Shown here in pieces: positions 11,629 to 23,529 of a stretch of DNA of 64,000 nt; the first letter of the stretch is position 1; every line of letters starts with the position of its first letter. The stretch is from Xylona heveae TC161. Lineage: Eukaryota; Ascomycota; Xylonomycetes; Xylonales; Xylonaceae. The stretch spans positions 744,001 through 808,000 of the forward strand of contig NW_017264201.1 in assembly GCF_001619985.1 (NCBI RefSeq), written 5' to 3'. The position numbers were made by a program, and so were the translations under genes. The notes under the pieces were generated by a model. It ran no database searches. It saw only the letters and a program-made list of their open reading frames with translations, and was not told the DNA's origin.

Positions 11629-13215
11629 GTTGATTTTCCTCGCAACGGTTGCAATATGTTAGGCCGGTGGTCGGATGACTGCAGTACAGCTTTTCAACAC
11701 AGATCCTCCTGCTTGTGCTCCTTTTCCCCGTCCGTACTAAACAGCAGCAGCATTTGACGGTAATGGGCAGTCTATCTCAGTGTGTGTATTGGACCCAAAA
11801 CTGTCAAAATTGTGTCGCCTTATTTCTCTAGGCAAAGAGTCGATGAAGCCGCAGCTATTCTTCAAGAACGCTGTGGCACCGCGACCGACCAGAGATTTGG
11901 TAAAGCGAGACTGAGTGAGTGACTTGGAGGGATAAAATGGTGTATAGTATATAACGAGATCAATTCAACAAATCAGATAGTTAGACAGCGGATTGAAAAG
12001 AAAAATGTACAAGACGTCAAAATAATATCATCAAGGGCAAGGATCCAACGGCAGACATGACTGAGAGTACAAGTGATCGACACAGGGATTCAGGGGAAGC
12101 TTAATTAGACAGCGCGCGCCATGCAAGATAATCCAGCGGAATCGTCATTAGTGCAAGGGGGATGATCGTTCAATTCAAAGACTTGACAAAGAAAATTACT
12201 GGGAAAGATAAAATTGATCAAGTTCGATCGCCATGAGCTGAAAAAAGCTGCGAAGCTGCAGTAACCGTAGCTGAAGAGCGGGAGATAAGCTCAACGATAG
12301 AGTTTCGGGCTAACCCAATGCGCCTAAAGGGCTTTGGCTGTGGGCTGGCTGGGGGTACTGAGTATAGCCGATGGTTGGCGAACGCCTAGCCAAGCTTCGC
12401 TAGACGCACTGTATAAAGTCACACTTCCGTTGTAAACCAGAGAGATGGAGCTTGTCAGGTCTGCACGTGCTGATACAGCAAGATTGCATATAGTTTTGCT
12501 AGACCAAGCAAGTCCATAGTGGTTTGATGTAGTAATGTAAGTTTTCTGAGATTGCTGACGATGCATATTATTATATCCACAAAGCAAGGGAGTATATATC
12601 ATCCTTTCTCGTCCAGGCTAGTATTAACACCGTCATTTTCATCGTCATATCAATCCCACCATTCCAATATTTCAGATGTCTCAACTGTAACATAATTTGC
12701 AACGCGCGAAGAACAATCGCTATTACAGAGTAGTCGTTGGCCCACCATTATGCAGCACACAGAAAGAGGAGATAGATTTCCGCCATCGTGAAGGGTTAAA
12801 GGGGAAGGTCAAATGATGAAATTCAGGCAAAGCCATGCATTCTATAGCCAGAAACACTGGAAATAGAAGCCGCAAACGAGAAGATGGAATTGGGATGTAA
12901 GGAGACATTGTCTTTAAGAAATGAGCTGACCACCCTGAAAGCAACCTTGAACGAAGCACAAATGCCCTAACTTGAAAAATTCCCCAATCGAGAAACGCCA
13001 ACAAGAAGAAACCATAGAATCCGTCCCAGAATGAAGAGATGCAAAAGAGACAATATGACCGTGTTTTCCCATGTAACAGTCCGCCGTTTGGATAATTGTC
13101 GTCGAACGTGGTTCTGCCTAATTAAAAAAAGAGCGTAGAACCAAACCAGTGTGAACTTTTTTCTTTGTTTCGATTGGATGTACATCGTCAAATTCGTCAT
13201 TCGCTCAACAAAAAC
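11629..13215. other. Upstream region of LtrA gene
   Basis: 1.59 kb between two minus-strand genes. The right part is the expected 3' UTR of the phosphofructokinase-2 gene and the left part is the promoter and leader of the LtrA gene. I see only short frames with no family resemblance and no clear repeat. Confidence 0.5.
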
Positions 13216-15895
13216 TTAGTTTGAAGAGTGATTGCTGGCCCGTTGGAGCTTGTAGTTGGGCATATAGTCGAACCAGTCAGTGTCATGATTGTAGCGGTAA
13301 GCTTGGAAGTCGACACCATAGGGTTTCTGGCAAAGTTTTTTTATTAGCCTGCATGTACAAGAACGTCGCAAAGACAGCCAAGGAACAACATGGGAACGTA
13401 CTGGTTCAAGCATGTAAAGCGTGCCAAGCGGCACATCCAAGTTAGCAACCTCTTCACGCTTCAAGCCCTTGAAGTACGCGAGCAAGACACGGGCAACCGA
13501 ACGGTGTCCAATCAGCAGCACATGGTCAGTCATACGCTCAATCTCCACAATGACTGCACGAAGACGGTTGATAACATCCAGATACCCTTCGCCACCAGGT
13601 CCAGGGTAGCGATACTGAAGCTTGTCACCCTTGCGAGCTTCGTATTCATGGGGTTCTTGGCCCCTGATTTGTTCATACGTCATTCCTTCCATGGCACCAG
13701 CGTTGAGTTCGTCGAGCATCTTCATCTGCTTGATGTCAAAGTCGTCCTCGTCAAAGTATTGTGCCGTTTGGATGCTGCGCTTAAGCATAGAGGTCCACAC
13801 GCAGAAGCTCTTATTAGGGACCTTGTCGGGATCCTCTCCATAGACAGCGCGTTGGTATTCAGGATTGGGAGGTGTGACGTCGCCCCAGCGAGGCGGGTCA
13901 TGTTTGGACTGAATCTTTTCAGCTTGTTTGAGAGACCACTCCTCACGTTTGAAAGAGATAAATCTAGCAAGAGCCTTGGCATATTTGACGCCGTCTTCGC
14001 TGAGGTTCGAGTCTCCTCCGATTTTACCCTCGACATTGTCAATTGATTCGCCATGGCGCGTGATCCAAATCTGCCGAGGCGAGAGGTTAAAGTTGAGTAG
14101 GTAATAGACACACTGGGCAGCCAAAAATCCCTTGATGCGGTGAGCGACCACTTTTCGCCCAACGTCAATCATCTAGGCGACATGTTTGTTAGCACAGATG
14201 TACCCTCGAGCACAATTTCGGTGATGCATACCTGGATGAATTCTAGGTCATGTTTCTCCTCATATTCTCCCAGAGGAACGTAACTCTTCTCATAGATGGA
14301 GACTCGCTTTTTGAAGTCCTCTAGAGCAATCACGGGGTCTTGCTCGCGGTAGTCGGGCCCCGAAAGTTTCAACCGCATGTTTGCCTCGAGCAGCTAATTT
14401 CTTTGTGTGAGCCAGTGTTCTGCCAATCTGCAAACCAAACGTGGAGGAAAAAATCTCCAAAATAATCTGCACTCACATTCTTGTCGACGCAAAGACTTTC
14501 CAAGAAGAGCACACCAAGATCAGGACCGGCCCGTTCTCGGACTCTCTTCATCACATTCTGTCGACGCTCCAAGGTACTGTTTGTCGCATCAAGGACACCG
14601 ACGGCACCGCCCTGTTCCAGGAGAAAATCCAAGCACTCGTCGAGAGTAGACATGGCGACCTGTTCGCGAAGCTGCGCGGCTTTCAAATTGTTCGGATCAA
14701 AGAATTCGGCTGATTGTTCCATGGCATCGGGGTCAATGTTGGAGAATTTGCGGCGACCGGCTCCGGGGATAATGAGGGACGTCATCCGTTGCTTGGCACC
14801 ACCGGCGTCGGGTGGCAGTTGTTCGGAAGCATTGGCATCCTCATGACGCTCCTCTTCATCGCCAACGGCCGAACTGCCATTGATGAGAATCTTAGCTGCC
14901 AATTGCGCATTCTCCTCCTTGCCACCGTGGGCAGCCAACAATTGAGAGCCAATGCTGCTCCTGCGAAGAAGATCCAGCGGAGACTCGCCCGGAGCCAGAC
15001 CCGACCGTGAAGCTCGCTGTCCTGGGCCTCCCGCCGCCTCCCGTCGTCGCTCGCCAACATTGAAGATCTTGGTGTCATGCTGGAGCCAATTGAGGTAGCG
15101 AGCCAATTTTTTGGTGATGTAACTTTTGCCTCGAGCGGGAAGGCCAACCATGACGATGACCATTTTAGCACCTAGATCCTCCCGTGCGATTTTGCCATCA
15201 GGAGACACCTTGGATTTGGTCAAGCCAGGAATGTCCAGCGTCGTGGGCCGACTTCGCATTATCGGTGGAGGCTGCTGGCCATGTTGACCACGAGGACCCC
15301 TACCAATTACGTCAGTAAAGGAGTCTTGCAACGCCAGCCAGGAACGCAAGAGAGGAAAAAAAAAAAAAAAAAACTACGAAGATGGGGGTAGAGAACCCAT
15401 AAAATGTCAAGATGTAGAGAGCTAAAAGGGTTTCAAAAAAGGAGATGAATACATTCTAGGGCTGCTGGGCGCTGTTGGCGCAGGAGTGTCGCTGAGAGGG
15501 TGTCCAATGCCATGCTGAGATAAATGGTAATATTCGGGAGTATGACTTGGTTCATTAATATGAGGTGGCGACGGGCGTCTGCTATGGTGGTGGGAGTGAT
15601 GCGGAGACTCATCGAGTGCCCGCGTGACAACGGTTTTCAGTGGTTGCTGGTGAGGGTGGTGTTCATCATGCTGGGTTTGTTGCTGAGCCCCATCATCACG
15701 CAAGTCCAGATGCTCTGGAGAATGCTGGCCGTCCGACGTTGAGTGGGACTTTTCAACGTTGCTCATAATGACCGCTCGTGCGATGGGAGAATGCTGACTC
15801 TGCCTCCGCGATGCAGGATATCGAGGAGTTAGAGTAGATGAGGTGGAGGTGCGATGTTGCTGCTGCTGCTGCTGCTGTTGAGTAAGAAGCGGCAT
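13216..15895 (-). CDS. 6-phosphofructo-2-kinase / fructose-2,6-bisphosphatase
   Basis: Cytosolic enzyme setting fructose-2,6-bisphosphate, the activator of glycolysis. Exons are 15453-15895, 14477-15299, 14232-14393, 13402-14172 and 13216-13326, giving 769 aa. The disordered N-terminus has Gln8 and His/Pro/Ser runs. The kinase domain has P-loop GLPARGKS (about 200-207) and DATNSTLERR. The phosphatase domain has RHGE with catalytic His about 516 and a second His in LLIGHRSVAR (about 699), so both bisphosphatase histidines are kept, unlike yeast Pfk26. An insert of about 100 residues after KIFNVGERRR contains RRSS (260-263), a possible PKA site. I chose ATG 15893-15895 because no upstream in-frame ATG is seen; a later one (MSNVEKSH) is possible. 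Intron 1 ends with an ideal CTGAC branch and TAG acceptor. Bifunctionality is inferred from retained residues. Confidence 0.92.
15857..15880 (-). repeat. CAG/CAA trinucleotide run encoding Gln8
   Basis: Eight consecutive glutamine codons (CAA, six CAG, CAA on the minus strand) near the start of the phosphofructokinase-2 protein. A length-polymorphic coding microsatellite is likely. Confidence 0.9.
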
Positions 15896-18537
15896 CGAAG
15901 CTTCAAGAGTGGTTCGACAAAAGCTTGACGGCGATAGCGGCAATCGGAGCCTCTCTCGGAGTGTGACGTGGGTCTTGCACGAACAGTTCGTTCAGACAGC
16001 CAGAGAGAGCGGGGTGGGCCTTTTGGCACGGCTTGAGCCGCTAAGGACACGCAGGTTCGGTGCTGTGCGAGCAAGCTCCAAAATGATGGCAGTTTCTCTA
16101 GCCAAGACAAAATAAACCAGTCAGCCATTGTCATCCATCCGCACAACAAAACCACGCATACTGTAGCAGGGGAAAACCACGCCCATAGTTTGCCCTCGTA
16201 AGTTTGAACCGAAATAGCTTGCATCCTACCTTGTTCGCCACTCTTCCGATGGTGTGTTTTCTCAGGAGAGTTTTCCGCGGGCAGCGCCAAAACTGAAGCA
16301 GGGGGTTTTGTTGCTCAGGTAATCCAGCGAAATATCCCGTATAATGTTTTGCTCACTCGCGGAATCACGGTGAGGCAGAGATCAGTCAATTTTGGTGGAT
16401 AGTATTCGGGAAACACGGATCGGACGGGAGCTGAAATTGTAGGCAGTTGGACGATGAGCGCGTAATCTTCCACACCGTAGCGATGATGGGCACACAGCAG
16501 TGTTCAAGCGAGCGTAAGAGGTGGACGGAATGGAAAGGATGAGGGCAGTCGGGAAGAGGCAATTTGAACTCTTCTGAGGAGAAGAGACTCTCACAGAAAG
16601 AGCAGACATAACAAGAGAGACCACATCATCCTCAAGTGTGAGACAAAACCGGCCAAGTCTACGCAATCTGCCAGACCGAAAATAACCATGTATGTGAAGG
16701 GTGAGATAATACTACTACGAATTCAGACACCACGGCTGTAGTCCTTGCCTTGATGAGGAACAATAGAGTGGCACAGTGCTGAAATTAAGGGAGAAGGGTG
16801 GCGCTTGGCGGGAAAAAGAGAGGGAGGAACTTTGAGGGAAAAGACAGCTATTGAATGAGAATAAGATGGTGATGGTGATTTGCTTGGCCTGCTTTGGCGA
16901 AGCAACTTGTTGCAATGATGCCCGTGTCAAAACCGATCGCAATGATTGATGGGATGGGAAACGCCAGGCGAGACCAGGCAAAGACACCAACAGCCTCTCG
17001 TCCTCAGAGGACCTTCCAGATAAACTCATGTTGAAACCTCCTTCGTGCCTGCCTTTCAAGTCAGTCAAAGCACGGGGAATGGCTCTTTCCCATTCATCAC
17101 CGGATATTACCCTTATCTGGCCAGGGACCTGCCAACCACCTACTAATTAATGAAAGTAAGCACGCCCTTCTCCTTGCGCTACTGCGAGCAGGTAGCGGTA
17201 CCTGCCCAGTTCATATTCATTGGGTATCCGCGGCATTATTTGGTTTCATTCCGCAGGTGTCTCGTCCCCTCGTGGTGTCGCCTGGGTCTGTGGTAGGAGT
17301 ACTTTTGATGTAATGGGAGACTAGGCATGAACTCAAAACCAGCTGGGGCCACTCTGGTGTTTTTGCTGCGGTCACTAGTCGCAATGACCACCAAACAAAG
17401 ACGATGCACTGTCCCATGCGGACTTGAAGCATGCTTGAAAAATTTCCCCATTTGCCGAACAGATGGTTACAATACAGCCGGATATTTACAGACTCAAAAG
17501 CGATGGTTGCTAATAGCCCGAAGATGTTGCTGCAATAATGTACATCGTGGGCTACATTAATCCAACCCTCCGTGGTCGAGTCACCCCACATACTGAAGAA
17601 GAAGCCCGCCCTGTGCAGTGCCCTGCGCATCAAAGATTCTAAAAATGAGCTTATGGGCCTTTTAGACAAGGGGCAGCAAATCATGACAAAGGCCGCGTTT
17701 GTCCTGCTTGGACGTGGTTGGCCGGACTCTTTTTCTCCAGCCAGCCAAACAAAAGAGAGCTGGGGTTGTTGAGGCGTGATCGCCATGCATGGGCTTGTGC
17801 CGATCCCATCTACAGTATTACATCAATCTTTCAACAAATGCCGAAGACCGACGGTCTGGCATACCGCACGCGCGATTAATCTTGCCTCGATGCAAGTCTC
17901 AACATCTTCAGAAGATCTATTTGATTTATCGTCCAACTATACCAAAACAGAGCCGTTTCTTGAAGAAATACTTTTGTATCCCTTTCAGATAAGCCCTTCG
18001 GGTTTTGACCACTGTAAAATGCCTTGAACAAACGAGTCTCCGAAGCCGGGGCTCAGTGGCCTAATTGCTCCTGCGACTAGCAATGCCCAGATGGCTTTGC
18101 AGATGCGTTTCGCAACACTCGTCAGGGTTGGGAGGCCATTGTACCAGGAAAGCAGTTTGAGAATAAGGTATATATCACTGATAAGGTGTCTCAACCCCGC
18201 GTGTTGCACAAGATCATGCCCCACACAATCTTTGACCTCTATTCTCCACAAAGAACGTGATCACTTCTTGCTTTTTCTGGACTTTACTTCCGACTTTGCA
18301 ATTCTAATCGACCCCACTCGACTCAGCAGAAGAGCCAGGCTTTGATGCAGAAGGGGGTGTTCTTTTGGCATATATTATGTCCAAAGTCCATTCGACCATA
18401 AACGGTATGCTTGATTCCAAGTCTTTCCATCGGATCCAGATTCAGATCCCTCCAAATGGCTCTAAGCAGCTTAAACTGCGATATCAGATCGAGAAATTCT
18501 CAGACTGAAACTCACGAGTGCAATAAACCCCAAAATA
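15896..18537. other. Long upstream region of the phosphofructokinase-2 gene
   Basis: 2.6 kb with no gene I can support. The part next to 15896 should be the leader and promoter of the phosphofructokinase-2 gene. A 189-codon minus-strand frame (17217-17786) has no recognisable domain. The part near 18.3-18.5 kb is probably the 3' UTR of the DUF202 gene. Confidence 0.5.
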
Positions 18538-18918
18538 TCAGGAATCAATCTTCAGAGTGAGTGCCAGTAAGCTAGCATAAGCAGCGATACTTAATGCTGT
18601 CAGAACTACCACAACGTTTCCGCTAGTCCGAAATTTCCTCCGATTGAGCCCGTCTTCACCGACTTCAGAAAAGAACTGCTTGTTCCCTTGCTGCCTCCGG
18701 AAAAGACTTGCGAAGAGTACGCCAGCACCATAGACGGCAAAGAGAACGCCGATGCTGTAGAACTCGGCCGTAAATATCTTGAGCACTACAAGTGCAAAGG
18801 AAAATTGGCCCAGAGCGGTCCTAATGTAGGCTCCTTCAAATGTACGCTGAGCTGCCCGAACTTCCGTGAGCTCCTGCGGCGTAAGTACGACTGACCGAGC
18901 GCGATGCCGGCGAAGCAT
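18538..18918 (-). CDS. DUF202-domain small membrane protein
   Basis: Single-exon protein of 126 aa with the DUF202 (YidH-like) pattern. A basic N-terminus (RRHRARSVVL) precedes the conserved QRTFEGAYIRTALGQFSFAL motif. Three hydrophobic helices lie at roughly residues 35-55, 58-75 and 100-122, separated by the basic loop FRRQQGNKQFF. The fungal proteins are uncharacterised, probably of vacuolar or other internal membranes; the location is not shown by the sequence. The ATG at 18916-18918 is the first in frame. It is divergent from TAD3 with 539 bp between the starts. Confidence 0.82.
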   Translation of the reverse strand: MLRRHRARSVVLTPQELTEVRAAQRTFEGAYIRTALGQFSFALVVLKIFTAEFYSIGVLFAVYGAGVLFASLFRRQQGNKQFFSEVGEDGLNRRKFRTSGNVVVVLTALSIAAYASLLALTLKIDS

Positions 18919-19457
18919 ATACCGATCAGATGCGCGGAACTATTTTGACATGTCAGTCAATCAAGTAGGAAAAGAGAGACATTTCGTCTCATCTTAGATT
19001 GCTCTAGCTCCTATGCCTGCTTAACTCACCTCCATATTGATTATGCCAGTACGATTGCAATATCAAGCAATCATGTAGAAATCATTCGCAAGGCATTGGC
19101 TGTAACCTCATAGAGCAGACCCAAATATCATCTTTCGCGGGTCATACCAGAGTGATAAGGCGGAAAAGTTACAAACTAGAACAAGTATCTGCTGGAATGG
19201 CATCATTCGTCTTAGACGTGGAACTGCATATTTGGCCTTTCAAGGTATCTGTATGCTCCCAGCTACTTCGTGAACCGTTACCCCCGCCTGCCGGAGAAAC
19301 CTTAATCCGAATGTTTTCCAAAAGTTGCCCAGATTTTTGGTCCGAACTTTCTGAGAGTGGAAGCCATAAGGCCAATTTGGTCAGCAACTCCTCTGGCTAA
19401 GGCGAATATTAATTATTTTCATCACTTTATAAATATATTTTGCAATGATCTGGTAGC
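18919..19457. promoter_or_regulatory. Divergent promoter region of DUF202 gene and TAD3
   Basis: 539 bp between two outward-facing start codons, so it must hold both promoters and leaders. It is AT-rich near TAD3 (TATAAATATATTT at about 19429-19441, some 17-29 bp before the ATG). I see no other convincing motif. Confidence 0.55.
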
Positions 19458-21260
19458 ATGAACCTGCAACCTGCTTGTACCATGTCTAGCGTGCCGAACG
19501 CCCGCAATTGCGGGACAGCTACCGCAGCCACAGACGTTCTCACTCAGGAAATGTCAATTGATGGCTTTGGATCCTCCACCGCTAGACATGACAGTCAATC
19601 AGTTGACAACAGTCACAACACACCCGCAGCACTGTCTGAGCATGGCATGAAGCGGCGAGATCACGATACAGAAGGCCAAGAAGCACCATGCCCCCGACGA
19701 CACGAGCCAGCAAAAGGCACAAGACAACCTTCCGCTTTTGAGGTCCAAGACTTACGTTCCGGCACCCTTATTCCTCTCAAGACCACCCTTGAGACACAAC
19801 CTGATGATTCCACTGTCGACGTCTACATCGTGGAGCTACCGGCCAAACAAGCCAATGGATTCATGAATGTGCTCAAAACAGCCATACCCGAACGACCTCC
19901 CATCGACCTCCAACACCTCCGTCGCATAGCCAAGCAGGAGCATCTTCCAGACCACCTGAAACGGAGCGCTCCATCAACAGCAGCATCCAGCGTCACTCCT
20001 TCGCCCGCAGCTCAGACACCGTTCGCGCCACCTTCCGCCGTCTCAACCACCACATCCTCTCCCGCTCCAGACTCGCCCGCAACGCCAAACCCTCAAATTC
20101 CTCTCCCTGCAACTCTCCAGCTTCTCGTCGGTCTAACCAGTCAAATCAGTCTTCACGACCTGACCGCCCTCCTCTCCAAACACCTCTGCGACTCGCTGCC
20201 GCCGACCAATCTGCAAATCCAAACCATCCAAGTCCCCCGCCTGGCACCCACAAACGAAGAGCAAGCCAGACAATGGAGCAGCCAATACTGGCCAACCATT
20301 TTCCGGCGTAACAATCCCTTCGGGCCCCAACCCAACGCTGTCCAGCGCGCCGAAGACGAGATCCTACCGCACATGCCGAAATGGATGGCACTAGCCTGCC
20401 AAGCTGCGGCCGAAGTTCACAGCAGTAATTCCGGCGAAGCCATCGGCGCCGTCATAGTAGAGAGCAATGCTGAAGACGGGCCTACTGCCGTCGCCGTCGC
20501 AGGTGACGCACGCTGGTGCGGTCCCGGACAGCCACACTCTCGCAGTAGCATCAACGATGACAGCGACAACAGCGGCCGCAGCGGCAAATCATGCGGCGCA
20601 GGCAACGTCATGACCCACGCCGTGATGCGCGCAATCGGCCTAGTCGCTGCCAAACGCCGGACCCTTGCGCGAGAGCAAGAAGCTCCAACTGCCTCGACAT
20701 TGGACCCGTCTTCCTCAGCCGCGCGCCGCTTGCAGTCATCCGAGACCGCCCACGCGAGTGACAATTTCTTCGACAAGCCTCTCAATGCACTCGAACGCGC
20801 GTATTTTGAGCAAGATAATCTCTCGTCGTCGGGATATCTCTGTCTCGACTTGGACATTTACCTGACTCACGAGCCGTGCATCATGTGTTGCATGGCTATT
20901 CTACATTCGCGCTTCGGCCGGGTCGTGTTCGGCAAGAAGATGCTCAAGACGGGCGGCATGGCTGCTGAAAAGGCAGATATGCAGCATCTATTCGCGACTC
21001 CTTCGACAGATTCATCTGCGGCGACAGCTCCTCGATCCGCAACAACCACTATCCCTGCAAATCCATCTGTGGAAACCCATGAGGATGCTTACCGCTCACC
21101 TGCTGCTGCTGCTAATCAGCAAGAGGTCATAGCAGCCGGAGGACTCGGGTATGGTCTTTTCTGGCGACGGGAGTTGAATTGGAAAATGCTCGGCTGGCAG
21201 TGGCTTGAAGACGGAGCGCGCTACGAAGATGCAGTCTCCCTTGAGGACGTGCATGCCTAG
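19458..21260 (+). CDS. TAD3: tRNA-specific adenosine-34 deaminase subunit Tad3
   Basis: Non-catalytic partner of Tad2 in the complex that converts A34 to inosine in tRNA anticodons. Single exon, 600 aa. The N-terminal third is disordered. A conserved lead domain runs from about residue 95 (FEVQDLRSGTLIPL). The cytidine/deoxycytidylate deaminase fold has GEAIGAVIV, then HAV at 387-389, where Val replaces the catalytic Glu of HAE, as is diagnostic of Tad3. The zinc cysteines lie in PCIMC (474 and 477). The C-terminus GLGYGLFWRRELNWKMLGWQW is typical. It is longer than yeast Tad3 (322 aa) because of Ser/Pro/Ala-rich inserts at about 170-215 and between the zinc motifs. The first ATG was used; an internal Met nine codons later is also possible. 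Confidence 0.93.
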   Translation: MNLQPACTMSSVPNARNCGTATAATDVLTQEMSIDGFGSSTARHDSQSVDNSHNTPAALSEHGMKRRDHDTEGQEAPCPRRHEPAKGTRQPSAFEVQDLRSGTLIPLKTTLETQPDDSTVDVYIVELPAKQANGFMNVLKTAIPERPPIDLQHLRRIAKQEHLPDHLKRSAPSTAASSVTPSPAAQTPFAPPSAVSTTTSSPAPDSPATPNPQIPLPATLQLLVGLTSQISLHDLTALLSKHLCDSLPPTNLQIQTIQVPRLAPTNEEQARQWSSQYWPTIFRRNNPFGPQPNAVQRAEDEILPHMPKWMALACQAAAEVHSSNSGEAIGAVIVESNAEDGPTAVAVAGDARWCGPGQPHSRSSINDDSDNSGRSGKSCGAGNVMTHAVMRAIGLVAAKRRTLAREQEAPTASTLDPSSSAARRLQSSETAHASDNFFDKPLNALERAYFEQDNLSSSGYLCLDLDIYLTHEPCIMCCMAILHSRFGRVVFGKKMLKTGGMAAEKADMQHLFATPSTDSSAATAPRSATTTIPANPSVETHEDAYRSPAAAANQQEVIAAGGLGYGLFWRRELNWKMLGWQWLEDGARYEDAVSLEDVHA

Positions 21261-21718
21261 ACGATGGCCGCCGGCGGGGACTTTATCCTTATATTTCTTG
21301 CTTGCTCTTCGATTTTTTGTTCGAAACCGGTGTGCGCCTTTGGCATTGGGCCACTTTGCTTCCCCGTGTAGGGGACCTTGCTTTTATATACTAACAGATT
21401 TACATATACTGATACCTAGCTGCATTGGCGTGGCGTGGCGTGGCATTTACATGGCTCTTGCATTACATTATCGCGAAGCATTTTGCTCCAACACATTCTA
21501 TATATCGACTGGCGTTGCTCTTTGCAGCAGTGGAGCTGTCAAAAAGGAAAGCTGCACCAAAACGGGAGTTCTGGGGGGCAAAAAAAGAAAAGAAGAATAC
21601 GCAATGCTTCATTGAACCTTATGGCTTAATGCTCTAAATATAATGCGATAAACTATGAGGAAGAAAATGCTCATTCAGAAACTGCAGAGAGAGACGCTAC
21701 TATCTAAAGAAGAAGAAT
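21261..21718. other. Convergent 3' intergenic region
   Basis: 458 bp between the stop codons of TAD3 (+) and the methylcitrate synthase gene (-). It contains a GGCGTGGCGTGGCGTGGC run near 21428-21444 and AT-rich stretches suited to polyadenylation. No gene is seen. Confidence 0.55.
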
Positions 21719-23529
21719 CTATGATGCAGTTTGGGTAGCTTTCAAAAGCCCTTCCAGGGTGATACTCTTCGGCCGCTCGATCGGGAGACCTAATGCGCGG
21801 TCCCAAATTAATTGCGCCAAGGGCCCCAGGCCTCGACTTACGCCGAAAGTAACGGTGTAGTAGAGCGTTTCGGGGAATCCATAGTGGTAGAAGAGCACAC
21901 CGGACGAAGAATCCACGTTGGGATGGGGATTTTTTGTCTGTAGCAGGGAAGGATATATCAGCCTTTCATGCACTCTGCCCTCACTCGACCAATGGAAAAG
22001 AAAGGAAAGAAGGGTCATAAAACGCACCTTGCCATGTTCTGTCAGGACCTTGGGGGCTATCTTTGCGTTTGTCTGGACGAGGCGGAAGATAGGGTCCTGT
22101 GCGATCGAAGGACGTGACGCAGCAAAGTCCATGAGCGCTTCGAATCGAGGATCTGGTCGTCGCAGCACAGCGTGGCCGTAGCCAGGAATCACACGACCGG
22201 ATTTGAGCGTCGTCCAGAGATAATCTTCAACTTCTTTCTCGCTGAAGGATGTGCCCACGTGTTCTTGCATTTGCAAAATCCAGCGGAGAACTTCTTGTGC
22301 GGCAAGGCTGATTGAATGCCCGTTAGTATTGGAAGCTTATGGATTTAATGGAATAGTGGGACAAAGGGAATAGTTTCGTACCCATGCAGAGGTCCGGCCA
22401 AGCCTTGCAGGCCGGCGCTATAGCTGAGAAAAGGATCGCTCAAGGCGCTACCAACGAGATGCGTTGCATGGGCTGATACGTTGCCGCCTTCATGGTCCCC
22501 GTGCAGCGCGAGATATAGTCTCAGGAGATCCTGGAAGTCGACGTTCTCTCTGCCACCTTTTCCAAGCATGGCTGCAAAATTATACGCCCAGTCTTGCTCC
22601 AAATCAATCTCTGCGGGCAAAGCGCCTCCGCCGCGATAGGAGTTCTGGTATATCTTTGCTGCGATCGTAGGCAGCTTCGCAAGTAAGGAGATGCAGTCGT
22701 CGTATATCGGCTCCCAGTAGTCTGCTTTATTCATGCCTTTTTCGTACATCTTTGCGAAAACAGAAGTGTGGTTCAGTGCGGACACCGCGCAGGCCATTTG
22801 TGTCATTGGATGGAGGTCCTTGGGGAAGTTATCGAGCATTTTCTCTACGAATTCGGGAAGGGCTGCTTTTTGTGCCAATTCTCTGGAGAAGGCATGTGCT
22901 TGCTTGGCTGACGGCACTTTGCCTGTTAACAGAAACCAGAACATGGCTTCTGGGAGCATCTCTGTCCCATTAGCAGCCTGGGGAAGTTCCCGCTGGCAGT
23001 CTTTGATGGTTTTTCCATGAAATCGAATGCCTTCGTTTGGATCAAGCAATGAGCCTTCCCATACCATTGCTTTGAGGCCTCTGTGTTATGCGATTGCGTC
23101 AGAACAAGATGAGGCAGGAAACCATATAATCGTTCACTTCCAAAAACGTACCTCATTCCTCCAATGACGCTTTCAACTTTGAGCTCCCCAATCGATTTGC
23201 TGCCATGTTCCTTTTTCAGCTTCTTGAGAAGCTCCCGTTTCGCGGGTATAATTGATGCCACTGTATCTTTTAGACTGGGCTCGGACGATAGAGAGTAACT
23301 ACGGCGTGTCTCTTTTGCTGGAATAGCATCTTGGTAGGTTGCTTCGATCTCGGCGTTGGACTTGGATGTATAGCAGCGAAAAGCTATGCTCACTGGGCGT
23401 ACTGCTGTAGTGTGCTATGGTTCAGAGGCTGTTAGTGCGAAGTTTCTTCGTTGATACCCAATGGCCCTATGGGCTTTTTCTTACTTTCACGGTCTTCCAA
23501 GCCCGAGGGGCCTTTGCTATCATTGACAT
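21719..23529 (-). CDS. mcsA: 2-methylcitrate synthase, mitochondrial (citrate synthase family)
   Basis: Condenses propionyl-CoA with oxaloacetate to 2-methylcitrate, the entry step of the methylcitrate cycle, and usually also has citrate synthase activity. Exons are 23485-23529, 23152-23414, 22382-23080, 22028-22307 and 21719-21937, giving 501 aa. The N-terminus MSMIAKAPRAWKTVK plus Arg/Ser-rich sequence suits a mitochondrial presequence. Citrate synthase catalytic elements are LHGDHEGGNVSAH, PGYGHAVLRRPDPR and the Asp of VDSSSGVLF. The phrases GLKAMVWEGSLLDPNEGIRF and GKGGRENVDFQDLLRL match fungal methylcitrate synthases better than the CitA-type citrate synthases as I remember them. Divergent from methylisocitrate lyase, which supports the call. 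A citrate synthase paralogue is the alternative. Confidence 0.87.

Noticed and set aside
12400-12640. AT-rich stretch upstream of the LtrA gene as a transposon remnant
   Set aside because: No terminal repeats, target duplication or coding remnant is visible.
15895-15943. Upstream TTG-initiated extension of the phosphofructokinase-2 protein
   Set aside because: No ATG in that extension; the first ATG at 15895 immediately precedes the Gln run and is preferred.
17217-17786. 189-codon minus-strand open frame upstream of the phosphofructokinase-2 gene
   Set aside because: No recognisable family and lies where a promoter is expected; opposite-strand frames of similar size exist.
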